A stretch of DNA of 10,008 bases from Flavihumibacter sp. (GTDB lineage: Bacteria > Bacteroidota > Bacteroidia > Chitinophagales > Chitinophagaceae): the NCBI GenBank assembly GCA_025455285.1, contig JALOMU010000021.1:1-10008 (forward strand), in the 5' to 3' direction. The first letter of the stretch is position 1. Every line of letters starts with the position of its first letter. Below, in pieces: positions 1 through 6,440 of this stretch. A program made the translations under genes and the position numbers. The notes beneath the pieces are model-generated. The model saw nothing but the letters and a program-made list of their open reading frames with translations. It was not told the DNA's origin and ran no database searches.

Positions 1-1
1 C

Positions 2-484
2 GGTTCCTGGTTTGCATTTGCGCAACACAAGGTTCGATACAACAATCTCGAATATACCATTTACCTGAAGCCAGATAAAGAGCAGGGTTTTGGAAGAGAA
101 GGAGGCGTTCGCAATTTTACCTGGGTGCTGACAGGCACTATGCCTCAACCACTGTCGGGTACATTTGGCGGACTGGTTACTTTTGATAACTTCCCTGGAG
201 AGTTTGTAGAAAATGAGCGGGAAATTGTTTGGAGGTTTGAACCGGTTGGTAATTTGATTGATGGCTCTACAGGTCCCACTATAACCACCAAATCTCCTGA
301 CGGCGATACGGTAAAAGATCTTCCTATTGGCAGGTACAGGGTATCTGCTTCCTATGAAGGACAACCTTTGAAATTAAGACGATGGAACACCGATGAGCCC
401 TTTGCAAATAGTTATGTTTTCGATTTTCAGCCGGTAATTGATGCACAATGTTTTAACTGTTTTAAGCTGGAATATCGGAAGTAA
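2..484 (+). CDS. C-terminal part of an unrecognised, probably extracytoplasmic protein (5' end outside window)
   Basis: The frame is open from the first bases of the window to a TAA at 482-484, giving 160 residues of C-terminal sequence. A GTG at 125 lies in this frame, but the open sequence upstream (for example the stretch ending in NFTWVLTG) reads as real protein, so the gene very probably begins left of the window. The visible part is rich in alternating polar/hydrophobic and aromatic residues with many Gly, Pro and Thr, suggesting beta-sandwich structure. The segment around IGRYRVSASYEG resembles Ig-like or carboxypeptidase-regulatory-like folds of secreted Bacteroidota proteins. It ends with two close cysteines (CFNCF). 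No catalytic motif is visible and I do not recognise the family. A strong hairpin terminator follows 33 bases downstream, so it is not co-transcribed with the peptide cluster. Real coding: confident. Function: unknown. Confidence 0.7.
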   Translation, partial: GSWFAFAQHKVRYNNLEYTIYLKPDKEQGFGREGGVRNFTWVLTGTMPQPLSGTFGGLVTFDNFPGEFVENEREIVWRFEPVGNLIDGSTGPTITTKSPDGDTVKDLPIGRYRVSASYEGQPLKLRRWNTDEPFANSYVFDFQPVIDAQCFNCFKLEYRK

Positions 485-516
485 GGGGTAGCGCTCATCT
501 TTACGTCTATGATGAC

Positions 517-568
517 AATGCGGCATTAGATTTCCGAGCAGGAAATTTAATGCCGCATTACTTTTTAC
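517..568 (+). terminator. Strong intrinsic terminator after the first gene
   Basis: A 12-bp perfect inverted repeat (517-528 with 548-559) continues inward for 7 more pairs (529-535 with 541-547, one of them a G-U pair in RNA) around a 5-base loop, GAGCA. The 19-pair stem is followed by ACTTTTTAC. The T-run lies only on the plus-strand side, so it ends transcription coming from the left and insulates the peptide cluster. The rest of the gap up to 736 holds no gene I can support, and I see no convincing Bacteroidota promoter (TTTG / TAnnTTTG) in it, although a promoter for the cluster must lie there. Confidence 0.85.
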
Positions 569-736
569 AACAGGTGGTCAAATCACCATTGCTAAATACC
601 GTGTTTATACGGGTTGCCTTTTTGATAAGGATATTTTAGTTTAGTAAAATCATTCAGTAGCTACGAATTGCGGGATATTTTTCCTCGATTGACCCAAAGA
701 AAAATAAAGTAGAGGATCAAAAACAAACATCCAAGT

Positions 737-925
737 ATGCAGAAGTTAGAGTTAGTGCAGATGGGACTTGAATCCTTAGAGGATCAGGAGCTGCAGGAAA
801 TTGAAGGAGGAGCCTGGCCAAAATGGCTCAAAGGCGTAACATGGGTATCCATTGGCAATGAGATCATTGAAAATTGGACAGATGTCAAGAAGGGATTTAT
901 CGATGGATGGAATTCAATCAATTAA
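737..925 (+). CDS. Double-glycine-leader peptide precursor 1 (bacteriocin-like)
   Basis: This is a 62-residue protein with an acidic leader ending in LQEIEGG (residues 19-25), the classic recognition site for C39-type leader peptidases. Cleavage after Gly25 would release a 37-residue core starting AWPKW. The core has five tryptophans (27, 30, 36, 47, 58), no cysteine, four Lys balanced by four Asp/Glu, and a GFIDG (GxxxG) motif at residues 53-57 of the kind used for helix-helix contact in two-peptide bacteriocins. The absence of Cys rules out disulfide- or lanthionine-based maturation. It lies 12 bases upstream of a second leader peptide and in the same direction as a membrane fusion protein and a C39 ABC exporter. 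Known: such leaders mark class II bacteriocins and related secreted signals. Inferred: antibacterial activity; a signalling peptide is the alternative. There is no clear Shine-Dalgarno sequence. Confidence 0.85.
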   Translation: MQKLELVQMGLESLEDQELQEIEGGAWPKWLKGVTWVSIGNEIIENWTDVKKGFIDGWNSIN

Positions 926-937
926 AAAACAAGTTTT

Positions 938-1153
938 ATGAAACAGACAGCAATTGATGTGTCAAGATTTGAGGGAATGAGTGAGTTGTCTATAGAGCAA
1001 CTGCAGTGTATTGAAGGTGGTGGGCCATCTCCGGAAACCAGCTTTTGGTATGATTTGCCTTATTTGGCAGGTGCAACGCTAAAGGCAGCCTGGACCTTTG
1101 CTAAGAGTGCAGTGGAATATCAGCATTCCTTACCGGCAAATCTGAAAAAGTAA
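938..1153 (+). CDS. Double-glycine-leader peptide precursor 2 (bacteriocin-like)
   Basis: This 71-residue protein has a leader matching precursor 1 in its last residues (EQLQCIEGG, 20-28), with Cys24 where the partner has Glu. Cleavage after Gly28 would release a 43-residue core starting GPSPETSFWYDLP. The core contains an alanine-rich helix-like stretch (about 43-59) with AxxxA motifs at 46-50 and 51-55, and a basic C-terminus (Lys70, Lys71). It has no Cys or obvious modification site. The core shares little sequence with precursor 1, as is usual for the two halves of a class IIb bacteriocin. The 12-base spacing from precursor 1 implies one transcript. A GC-rich hairpin follows directly. Partnership with precursor 1 is inferred from adjacency, shared leader and complementary GxxxG/AxxxA motifs. 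Two independent peptides remain possible. Confidence 0.82.
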   Translation: MKQTAIDVSRFEGMSELSIEQLQCIEGGGPSPETSFWYDLPYLAGATLKAAWTFAKSAVEYQHSLPANLKK

Positions 1154-1156
1154 ATC

Positions 1157-1190
1157 AAAGGACCGGGTGCAATCAAGCCCGGTCCTTTCA
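1157..1190 (+). terminator. GC-rich hairpin after the two precursor genes (attenuator or 3' stabiliser)
   Basis: An 11-bp perfect stem (1157-1167 with 1178-1188, core GGACCGGG/CCCGGTCC) with a 10-base loop starts four bases after the stop of precursor 2. The only T-run (TTT) is inside the stem and the following bases are CAATAAATC, so it is a weaker intrinsic terminator than the one at 517-568. It may end only part of the transcription, or protect the 3' end of a short precursor mRNA. Either would make the peptides more abundant than the downstream membrane proteins. Confidence 0.65.
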
Positions 1191-1200
1191 ATAAATCAAT

Positions 1201-1293
1201 ATGAAAGAGGAACTATCAAAACTGACCACCTTTCAATGGGTGGTTTTAATAGGAGCTATTTTTTTATTACTTAAATCTATACTGAAATGTTAA
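1201..1293 (+). CDS. 30-residue single-span membrane peptide overlapping the CPBP gene
   Basis: An ATG at 1201 opens a 30-codon frame ending at TAA 1291-1293. The product has a charged N-terminus (MKEELSK), a 17-residue hydrophobic stretch from Leu8 to Leu24 (with Trp13 near one interface), and a basic tail ending KSILKC. This is the layout of a small single-span inner membrane protein with both ends charged. Its last seven bases, ATGTTAA, contain the start codon of the next gene (1287), which suggests translational coupling. It fills the space between the hairpin and the CPBP gene almost exactly. By position it could be an immunity peptide or a partner of the CPBP protein. No double-glycine leader is present, so it is not another precursor. 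I do not recognise a family. The overlap and the TM-like composition argue for real coding, but the ORF is very short. Confidence 0.55.
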   Translation: MKEELSKLTTFQWVVLIGAIFLLLKSILKC

Positions 1294-1784
1294 TAGCAAG
1301 TCTTAAAAGCATAGGCAACGGATATGCTCAGCTTACAAAGCAGTTTGCTAATTGGCAGGTTGTATTCCTGGTATTGCTGGCTATAGTTGTGAACTTGCTG
1401 ATTACAGCTCTTTTTTCAATTGTCTTATTCCCTGGTCATAAAGCTGTTCCTGCGACTGAACAATCGATCTATTTTTTTCTGACAGTTTTTATTATTGGAC
1501 CTTTTCTTGAAACCTATTTTGTTCAAAGAGGTATTATCAATTATATACTTAAAAAGTGGCCAACTGAATTTTTAATGGCATGTTTGATTTCTTCCCTTGT
1601 ATTTGCAGCCTTTCACTATTATTCGATCCCATATATTCTAAAAACCTTTTTATCCGGATTTATATATGGTACTCTTTACATATCAGTAAAACAAAAGGAT
1701 CAAAATGCCTTCCTCGCTACCCTGATTGCACATGCAGTTTTTAATGGCCTGGGTTTCTGCATTACCCTACTGCTGCGCTCTTGA
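1287..1784 (+). CDS. CPBP/Abi-family intramembrane protein, putative bacteriocin immunity or accessory protease
   Basis: This 165-residue polytopic membrane protein has hydrophobic spans at about 24-48, 60-75, 95-110, 114-134 and 141-163. It carries the three motifs of the CPBP (CAAX protease / bacteriocin-processing) family in order. The first is ETYFVQ at 75-80, where the usual EExxxR has become ETxxxQ. The second is FxxxH at 106-110. The third is HxxxN at 149-153. Glu75, His110 and His149 are the expected catalytic or metal-binding residues and are all kept. Family members in lactic acid bacterial bacteriocin loci (the Abi immunity proteins) protect the producer. Here the gene sits between the precursors and the export genes, starts inside the preceding tiny ORF, and is separated from the HlyD gene by only 3 bases. 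Immunity is the best guess. Help in peptide maturation is the alternative. Confidence 0.82.
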   Translation: MLIASLKSIGNGYAQLTKQFANWQVVFLVLLAIVVNLLITALFSIVLFPGHKAVPATEQSIYFFLTVFIIGPFLETYFVQRGIINYILKKWPTEFLMACLISSLVFAAFHYYSIPYILKTFLSGFIYGTLYISVKQKDQNAFLATLIAHAVFNGLGFCITLLLRS

Positions 1785-1787
1785 ATA

Positions 1788-2993
1788 ATGTACATAACAT
1801 CAAAACTGACCGGCATGAATACATCCGGAATGAATTTCTATACTCCACTTGCTGGTTCCGCCATGTATCGGTTGATCCTGCTGCTTGTAATTCTTTCTAT
1901 TGGAGTATTACCTTTTATAAAAACAACCGTGTCTGTTACAGCCAGGGGAATTATAAGACCGGTAGATGAACGCACGGAAGTGAAGCCTGTGCTCTCTGGA
2001 ACGATCGACTCTTTGCTTGTTAAAGAAGGGGATAGTGTAGGCAAAGGACAGTTGATTGCCGTCCTGAGAAATGAAATCACCCAGCCTAAACAAGTTCAGC
2101 AGGATTTTGAATTCAGCCAGCGAATGCTGTTTATACGTGATCTGGAAAGATTGACTTCCTCACCGGATCTGAAAACCCTTTCCTTGCAATCTCCCCTCTA
2201 CCGGCAACAGTTAAACAAGGTAGTATTTGAATTAGAAAGATTGGAAGCAGCCATCCGAAAAGTCAACCGCGAACAGGAAATCAATCAGCAGCTGATAAAA
2301 GACAAGATTATTGCTCCTAAAGAACAGTTCGATAAAGAGATCGAAGCAGAAACCCTGTCCGCCACCTATAATGCGTATAAAAATGAACAACTGAGCAACT
2401 GGCAATTAGAACTACAAAGATACAGGCAAGAGAATTCGCAATATGCTGTTCATAAGAAACAACTGGAAACAGAAACTAAAAATCATTTTATTTATGCGCC
2501 TGTTTCCGGAGTGGTTCAAAACATCAATACCCGTTACAAGGGCGGATTCATTTCAAGCGGTGAAACCATTTGTTTACTTTCTCCAATAGGAGGGTTAGTT
2601 GGTGAATGTTATGTTTCTGCAAAGGATGTCGGATTGCTGAAAGTCGGTTTGACTGCCCGCTTTCAGATAGATGCATTTCACTACAACTATTTTGGTATGC
2701 TGACTGGTAAGGTAGTTTACATTGAAGATGATTTTTCCATTATTGAAAATCGTCCGGTGTTTAAAGTAAGGTGCAGTTTTGATACTACCCGCCTGTTTCT
2801 TAAAAATGGATACAGCGGAGAACTTAAAAAAGGACTCAGCTTCCAGTCCAGGTTTGTGGTGGCAGAGCGCACCTTATGGCAATTGTTATTTGATAAAGTC
2901 GACGACTGGCTCAATCCAACTGCGCCGGTTTTGTCAAAAAGTGAGACAGGATATGAAGAGAAGGGTAAAAATAAAACAGCGGGATATCAGTGA
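1788..2993 (+). CDS. HlyD-type membrane fusion (periplasmic adaptor) protein of peptide exporter
   Basis: This 401-residue protein has a short cytoplasmic N-terminus, one transmembrane helix at about 28-44, and the HlyD layout. There is a first lipoyl half at about 63-94 (LSGTIDSLLVKEGDSVGKGQ), a Gln/Glu/Lys-rich coiled coil at about 96-230, a second lipoyl half at about 233-266 (IYAPVSGVVQ), and a C-terminal beta-barrel/proximal region to about 375. It would link the ABC exporter in the inner membrane to a TolC-like outer membrane channel, which is not in this window. The ATG at 1788 follows the CPBP stop by 3 bases. Met10, Met15 and Met26 are other possible starts. The last 41 bases, coding for a polar tail, overlap the start of the C39 ABC gene, so the two are probably translated together. 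The family assignment is secure. The substrate (the two leader peptides) is inferred from the neighbourhood. Confidence 0.92.
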   Translation: MYITSKLTGMNTSGMNFYTPLAGSAMYRLILLLVILSIGVLPFIKTTVSVTARGIIRPVDERTEVKPVLSGTIDSLLVKEGDSVGKGQLIAVLRNEITQPKQVQQDFEFSQRMLFIRDLERLTSSPDLKTLSLQSPLYRQQLNKVVFELERLEAAIRKVNREQEINQQLIKDKIIAPKEQFDKEIEAETLSATYNAYKNEQLSNWQLELQRYRQENSQYAVHKKQLETETKNHFIYAPVSGVVQNINTRYKGGFISSGETICLLSPIGGLVGECYVSAKDVGLLKVGLTARFQIDAFHYNYFGMLTGKVVYIEDDFSIIENRPVFKVRCSFDTTRLFLKNGYSGELKKGLSFQSRFVVAERTLWQLLFDKVDDWLNPTAPVLSKSETGYEEKGKNKTAGYQ

Positions 2994-5121
2994 TTGCGGA
3001 GCAGCCTGCCTGGCGTCGATTTCCATGCACTACAAATTGCAGTTTCCCATTAGCAGAATCCGGCAATATGCAGGAACAGATAAACGCGGCACCAATGTGC
3101 TGGGATTGATTGAAGCTGCAGAACGCCTCGGTTTCCAGGCTAAAGGCGCGAAAGGCCAGCTGAACAATCTTTCCGGCATACCTCTTCCTGCTATCGCTCA
3201 TATTATTCTGAAGAGTGGTTTGCATCACTATGTAGTCATCTATAAGGTATCAAAAAATACAGTTGTCTACCTGGATCCCGGCGATGGTGATTTTCACAAA
3301 CTGGACTTGGATAAATTTAAAGATATCTGGTCCGGTGTGCTAGTACTGCTTTTGCCCGGGACCAATTTTGTTGCAGGCAAACACAAGATCAGTAATGTGC
3401 AGCGATTCTGGAACCTGATAAATCCGCACCTTAGTATCATGCTGCAGGCATTGATTGGTGCAGTTATTTACACCTTCCTTGGTTTATCTACTTCCATTTA
3501 CCTGCAGAAAATCATTGATTTTGTCTTGGTGGAAGGTAATATCCGCTTGCTCAATCTACTGAGTATTGGCATGATTGCGATTCTATTGTTCCAACTAATA
3601 ATTGGTGGATATAAAACCGTATTTGGATTGCAAACGGGGCAACTGATTGATATCCGCCTGATAATGGGGTACTATAAACATTTGCTGAACCTTCCTCAAC
3701 GATTTTTCGATACCATGCGGGTAGGTGAAATTATCAGTAGGGTAAACGATGCTGTCAAAATAAGAGAGTTTATCAACAGCGTTGCTCTCAGTTTTATTGT
3801 GAATGGATTGATTGTTGTTTTCAGTATCCTGCTCATGTTTTTCTACTACTGGAAACTGGCTCTGCTTATGTTGGCGATTATCCCCTTTTACCTGCTTATC
3901 TATTGGATCACCAACAAGGTCAACAAGAAGTGGCAAAGACGATTAATGGAAGAAAGCGCTGAGCTGGAAAGCCAGATGGTGGAAAGTCTGAATTCAGTGG
4001 GCACCATCAAACGATTTGGCCTGGAAGGATTTTTCAATGAAAAAACCGAGGATAGGTTTCTGACACTGCTGCAAACCATCTATAAAATGAGTATGTACTC
4101 GTTGTATATAGGATCAGGGTCTGAATTCATCACCCGCTTCTTTACCATTCTTCTTTTGTGGGCGGGTAGTTTTTTCGTAATCAGCAATGAATTGTCGACA
4201 GGCGAACTGCTTTCCTTTTATGCATTGATCGGTTATTTTACTGGTCCGGCCAGCTCCCTGATCACCGCCAACAGGAGTATCCAGGATGCCTTGATTGCAG
4301 CGGATCGATTGTTTGAAATTATTGATCTGGAAACAGAAGCGATCAATGAAAACAAAGTTGAACTGACTCGCGATCAAATAGGAGATATTGAATGTAATGA
4401 GCTCAGTTTTCGATATGGTAACCGGACTTCTGTATTTAGTGACCTAAACCTACAAATTAAAAAAGGTTCCACCACTGCCATCGTTGGAGAAAGTGGCAGC
4501 GGAAAATCAACCCTGCTTTCCTTACTGCAGAACTTATATCCTTTGCATGGTGGAACAATTACTATAGGAGGACTTGATCTGCAATACATCAGTAACAGGA
4601 GCCTTCGACAACTGGTAGCCGTGGTGCCTCAGCACATAGATCTATTCAGTGGAACAATCATAGAGAATATTGCGTTAGGAGACCCGGAACCTGACCTGGG
4701 CCGTATTTTATTCCTGGCAAAAAAATTAGGAATAGATGAATTTATTGAAAAGCTACCCAGTACCTATAACAGTATAGTGGTTGAACAGGGTACCAATTTT
4801 TCAGGCGGACAAAAACAGCGGTTGGCCATCGCCCGGGCACTTTATCGAAATCCGGAGATTTTAATCCTGGATGAAGCAACCAGCAGCCTGGATCCGGCAA
4901 GTGAGCAAAAAGTACAGGAAACCCTGAGCTGGTTTAAAGCCCAGGGTAAAACCATCATTCTCATTGCGCACCGGCTGAGCACCATCAGGAATTGTGATCA
5001 GATACTGGTGCTGAATAAGGGCAAATTAGTTGAACAGGGAAAGCATTTTGAATTGCTGGAAAAAGAAGGACACTATGCCCGATTATGGGACTATCACTCT
5101 GCCAGCACCCTTCAGCATTAG
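2953..5121 (+). CDS. Peptidase-containing ABC exporter (C39 domain, TM domain, ATPase) for double-glycine peptides
   Basis: The 722-residue product has three parts. The N-terminal C39 cysteine protease domain (about 8-130) has the motif QRDISDCGAACL, with Gln9 and catalytic Cys15, and a His motif HYVV with His92 and Asp108 (LDP). The transmembrane domain covers about 160-440. The C-terminal ATPase has Walker A GESGSGKST (512-520), Q-loop Gln560, signature FSGGQ (616-620), Walker B LILDE (Asp640, Glu641) and H-loop His673. All catalytic residues are intact, so both leader cleavage after Gly-Gly and ATP-driven export are expected at the inner membrane. The start at 2953 (MKRRVKIKQRD) is chosen because it places the protease motif near the N-terminus as in the family. 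The open frame upstream to 2779 is merely the shadow of the HlyD gene. The gene overlaps HlyD by 41 bases and its stop overlaps the convergent zinc-ribbon gene. No terminator is visible. Confidence 0.95.
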   Translation: MKRRVKIKQRDISDCGAACLASISMHYKLQFPISRIRQYAGTDKRGTNVLGLIEAAERLGFQAKGAKGQLNNLSGIPLPAIAHIILKSGLHHYVVIYKVSKNTVVYLDPGDGDFHKLDLDKFKDIWSGVLVLLLPGTNFVAGKHKISNVQRFWNLINPHLSIMLQALIGAVIYTFLGLSTSIYLQKIIDFVLVEGNIRLLNLLSIGMIAILLFQLIIGGYKTVFGLQTGQLIDIRLIMGYYKHLLNLPQRFFDTMRVGEIISRVNDAVKIREFINSVALSFIVNGLIVVFSILLMFFYYWKLALLMLAIIPFYLLIYWITNKVNKKWQRRLMEESAELESQMVESLNSVGTIKRFGLEGFFNEKTEDRFLTLLQTIYKMSMYSLYIGSGSEFITRFFTILLLWAGSFFVISNELSTGELLSFYALIGYFTGPASSLITANRSIQDALIAADRLFEIIDLETEAINENKVELTRDQIGDIECNELSFRYGNRTSVFSDLNLQIKKGSTTAIVGESGSGKSTLLSLLQNLYPLHGGTITIGGLDLQYISNRSLRQLVAVVPQHIDLFSGTIIENIALGDPEPDLGRILFLAKKLGIDEFIEKLPSTYNSIVVEQGTNFSGGQKQRLAIARALYRNPEILILDEATSSLDPASEQKVQETLSWFKAQGKTIILIAHRLSTIRNCDQILVLNKGKLVEQGKHFELLEKEGHYARLWDYHSASTLQH

Positions 5122-5372
5122 AAATCAAATAAATCGTCCCAAATGCCTTTTTTCTTTTTGTATGGATAGTCTTTATCTGACTTATAGTGCTGCTTGGGCG
5201 GATACTGCTCCTGCTGCCGGGTAGTTGCAGATTGTGATTGCGAAGAACGTTCAATGATTTTATCCAATTCTCCCCGATCGAGCCATACCCCACGACAGTC
5301 CGGGCAATAGTCAATTTCAATCCCACTTCGCTCTGTCATAACCAGGCTTACGTTACAAGATGGACACTTCAT
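5118..5372 (-). CDS. Small TFIIB-type zinc-ribbon protein
   Basis: This is an 84-residue protein if begun at the ATG at 5372 (MKCPSC). An in-frame ATG four codons earlier, at 5384, is also possible. Residues 3-37 form a zf-TFIIB zinc ribbon: CPSC at 3-6 and CPDC at 23-26 supply four zinc ligands, followed by the hallmark RGVWLDRGELD. The remainder is a low-complexity polar and basic linker (Ser/Gln, then Lys/Tyr) ending in an acidic-aromatic tail, IWDDLFDF. The family is widespread and of unknown function; the name reflects fold similarity only and does not imply a transcription factor. I prefer the shorter start because the CPxC pair normally follows the initiator Met directly. Its TAA overlaps the TAG of the ABC gene by four bases on the opposite strand, so the two transcripts converge without a spacer. 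It seems unrelated to peptide secretion. Confidence 0.85.
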   Translation of the reverse strand: MKCPSCNVSLVMTERSGIEIDYCPDCRGVWLDRGELDKIIERSSQSQSATTRQQEQYPPKQHYKSDKDYPYKKKKGIWDDLFDF

Positions 5373-5434
5373 ATGATATACCATTAATAGCTTCTAAGTT
5401 CGGTAATTGCGTCTGCTTTACTAAGTACAATTTG

Positions 5435-5449
5435 TTATAATTATTATAA
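5435..5449. repeat. Small AT-only inverted repeat between zinc-ribbon and EthD-like genes
   Basis: TTATAAT and ATTATAA form a perfect 7-bp inverted repeat around a single T. It lies upstream of the minus-strand zinc-ribbon gene and downstream of the EthD-like gene's stop. It could be an operator or promoter element for the zinc-ribbon gene. As a terminator it would be weak because it has no GC pairs. In such AT-rich sequence it may also be chance. Confidence 0.3.
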
Positions 5450-5459
5450 GTTGAATTAA

Positions 5460-5876
5460 TTACCTACTCAAAAATTCTATTTCACTGATCTGTACAATAG
5501 GCTGAATATTGGTGTATTTAGGAATATCATTCACAATGGCGGTTATGTTTTTCGCGATCGCTTCATTGTATTCAGTCAACTTGTAGCAATAAAAATAACC
5601 AATCGCAACGAAAGGAATTTTATCTGTTGGTGTTCTTCCGGCTACTCCTTTGTCGATTTCATAAAACTTCAGGTTCTTTCCCAGAAAATTGGCCATCATG
5701 GGCATATGTGTTTTTTCATAGTAGTCCATATCAAAGGTTTTTCCTTCTTCGTTGGGATAAAGAATCGAAACCTTAATCATTCCAATTTTGGGACTGGCAG
5801 ACTGCTGTAGCTGGTTGGTTTTACAACTGATCAGGATAGTAAAACTCAACAGAAGAAAAAGAGTGGTCAGGCGCAT
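5460..5876 (-). CDS. EthD-like dimeric alpha/beta-barrel lipoprotein
   Basis: This 138-residue protein begins with a lipoprotein signal peptide: a basic start, a hydrophobic stretch at 5-16, and the lipobox LISC with Cys18 as the acylation site. From residue 33 it reads as a small EthD-like domain (IKVSILYPN, then FDMDYYEKTHMP at 48-59, including His57), which forms dimeric ferredoxin-like barrels. EthD-type proteins are normally cytoplasmic and about 100 residues long; here the domain appears to be exported and lipid-anchored. An internal ATG (codon 33, at 5780) would give a normal-length cytoplasmic form, but the signal peptide and lipobox are too well formed to be accidental. The DUF1801 gene lies 32 bases upstream on the same strand, so they may share a transcript. 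The substrate is unknown; 'reductase' in database names has little support. Confidence 0.85.
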   Translation of the reverse strand: MRLTTLFLLLSFTILISCKTNQLQQSASPKIGMIKVSILYPNEEGKTFDMDYYEKTHMPMMANFLGKNLKFYEIDKGVAGRTPTDKIPFVAIGYFYCYKLTEYNEAIAKNITAIVNDIPKYTNIQPIVQISEIEFLSR

Positions 5877-5908
5877 AGTAGTTGGTTTATAGAAAATTAC
5901 AAAATGTA

Positions 5909-6265
5909 TCAGGTGAATTTTTTATCAATTTCATCGATTCGGGCCAATACCAGCTTTTCAATAATGGCCGGATCCAGCGGCTTCTCCGGTTGAAACCTGA
6001 TTACCGTATTGGAGTTATCATAGGCCGCGAATAATTCCCTATGGCTGTCCAACACAGTACCTTCCATGATAAAGAAAGACAGATGGGTTTTGCTCGACCG
6101 AAACCCCACAGCTCTTTTCCCTTTGTAAAAAAAGAAAGGCACCCCCCTGCTAAGCTTTAAATCCGCAGCAGGCATCAGTTGTTGAATTTGTTGGCTGATG
6201 GCTTGCAGGGCATTTCGCTCCGCTTCCGGAAGCTTCAGGAAATAAGCACGAACTTCAGTTGACAT
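5909..6265 (-). CDS. DUF1801 (YdhG-like) domain protein
   Basis: This is a 118-residue cytoplasmic protein with no signal peptide or membrane span. The opening MSTEVRAYFLKLPEAER, the central SRGVPFFFYKGKRAVGF, and THLSFFIM match the DUF1801 family, whose members begin in the same way (short helix, then a 'G-P-F-Y-x-G' strand pair and a K/S-x-H-x-S-F strand). The open frame extends 30 codons upstream to an ATG at 6355, but that extension has no family-like features, so the ATG at 6265 is preferred. Function is unestablished; the fold is SHS2/YdhG-like. It is the first gene of a possible two-gene minus-strand unit with the EthD-like lipoprotein. The 224-base gap upstream (6266-6489) must hold its promoter as well as that of the divergent sigma factor gene. 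I found no decisive promoter for it. Confidence 0.8.
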   Translation of the reverse strand: MSTEVRAYFLKLPEAERNALQAISQQIQQLMPAADLKLSRGVPFFFYKGKRAVGFRSSKTHLSFFIMEGTVLDSHRELFAAYDNSNTVIRFQPEKPLDPAIIEKLVLARIDEIDKKFT

Positions 6266-6440
6266 ATAGCTATAGCTCGGGTTATGCAATTGTACTCCAT
6301 TTATTCTACCAGGAACCAGCCTAAAAGCGACAGGTTTACATGTCGATTCCGACAAAATTGAGTTGACCCTACCTGTTTACCTTTAACCCAATCCGGTGAT
6401 ATAAGTTAAATAAGACGATGAAAAACATGAAAATTTGATA

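Noticed and set aside
550..639. Short plus-strand ORF (29 codons, ATG at 550) just before the precursor genes
   Set aside because: Its start codon lies inside the right arm of the terminator stem, and the product shows neither a double-glycine leader nor a clean membrane span.
1781..1969. Plus-strand ORF overlapping the start of the HlyD gene
   Set aside because: It is an out-of-frame shadow of a clear HlyD-family gene, with no recognisable features of its own.
2779..2952. 58-codon N-terminal extension of the ABC exporter
   Set aside because: It is entirely inside the HlyD gene in another frame, and C39 exporters start only a few residues before the QxDxxDCG motif, which fits the ATG at 2953.
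5122..5170. Possible terminator for the ABC exporter at the T-rich stretch near 5148
   Set aside because: I could find no GC-rich stem in front of the T-run. The stretch is also the coding sequence for the Lys-rich tail of the convergent zinc-ribbon gene, which explains it.
6266..6355. 30-codon N-terminal extension of the DUF1801 protein
   Set aside because: It is not like the family, whose members start at MSTEV-like sequence; no signal peptide or other feature supports it.
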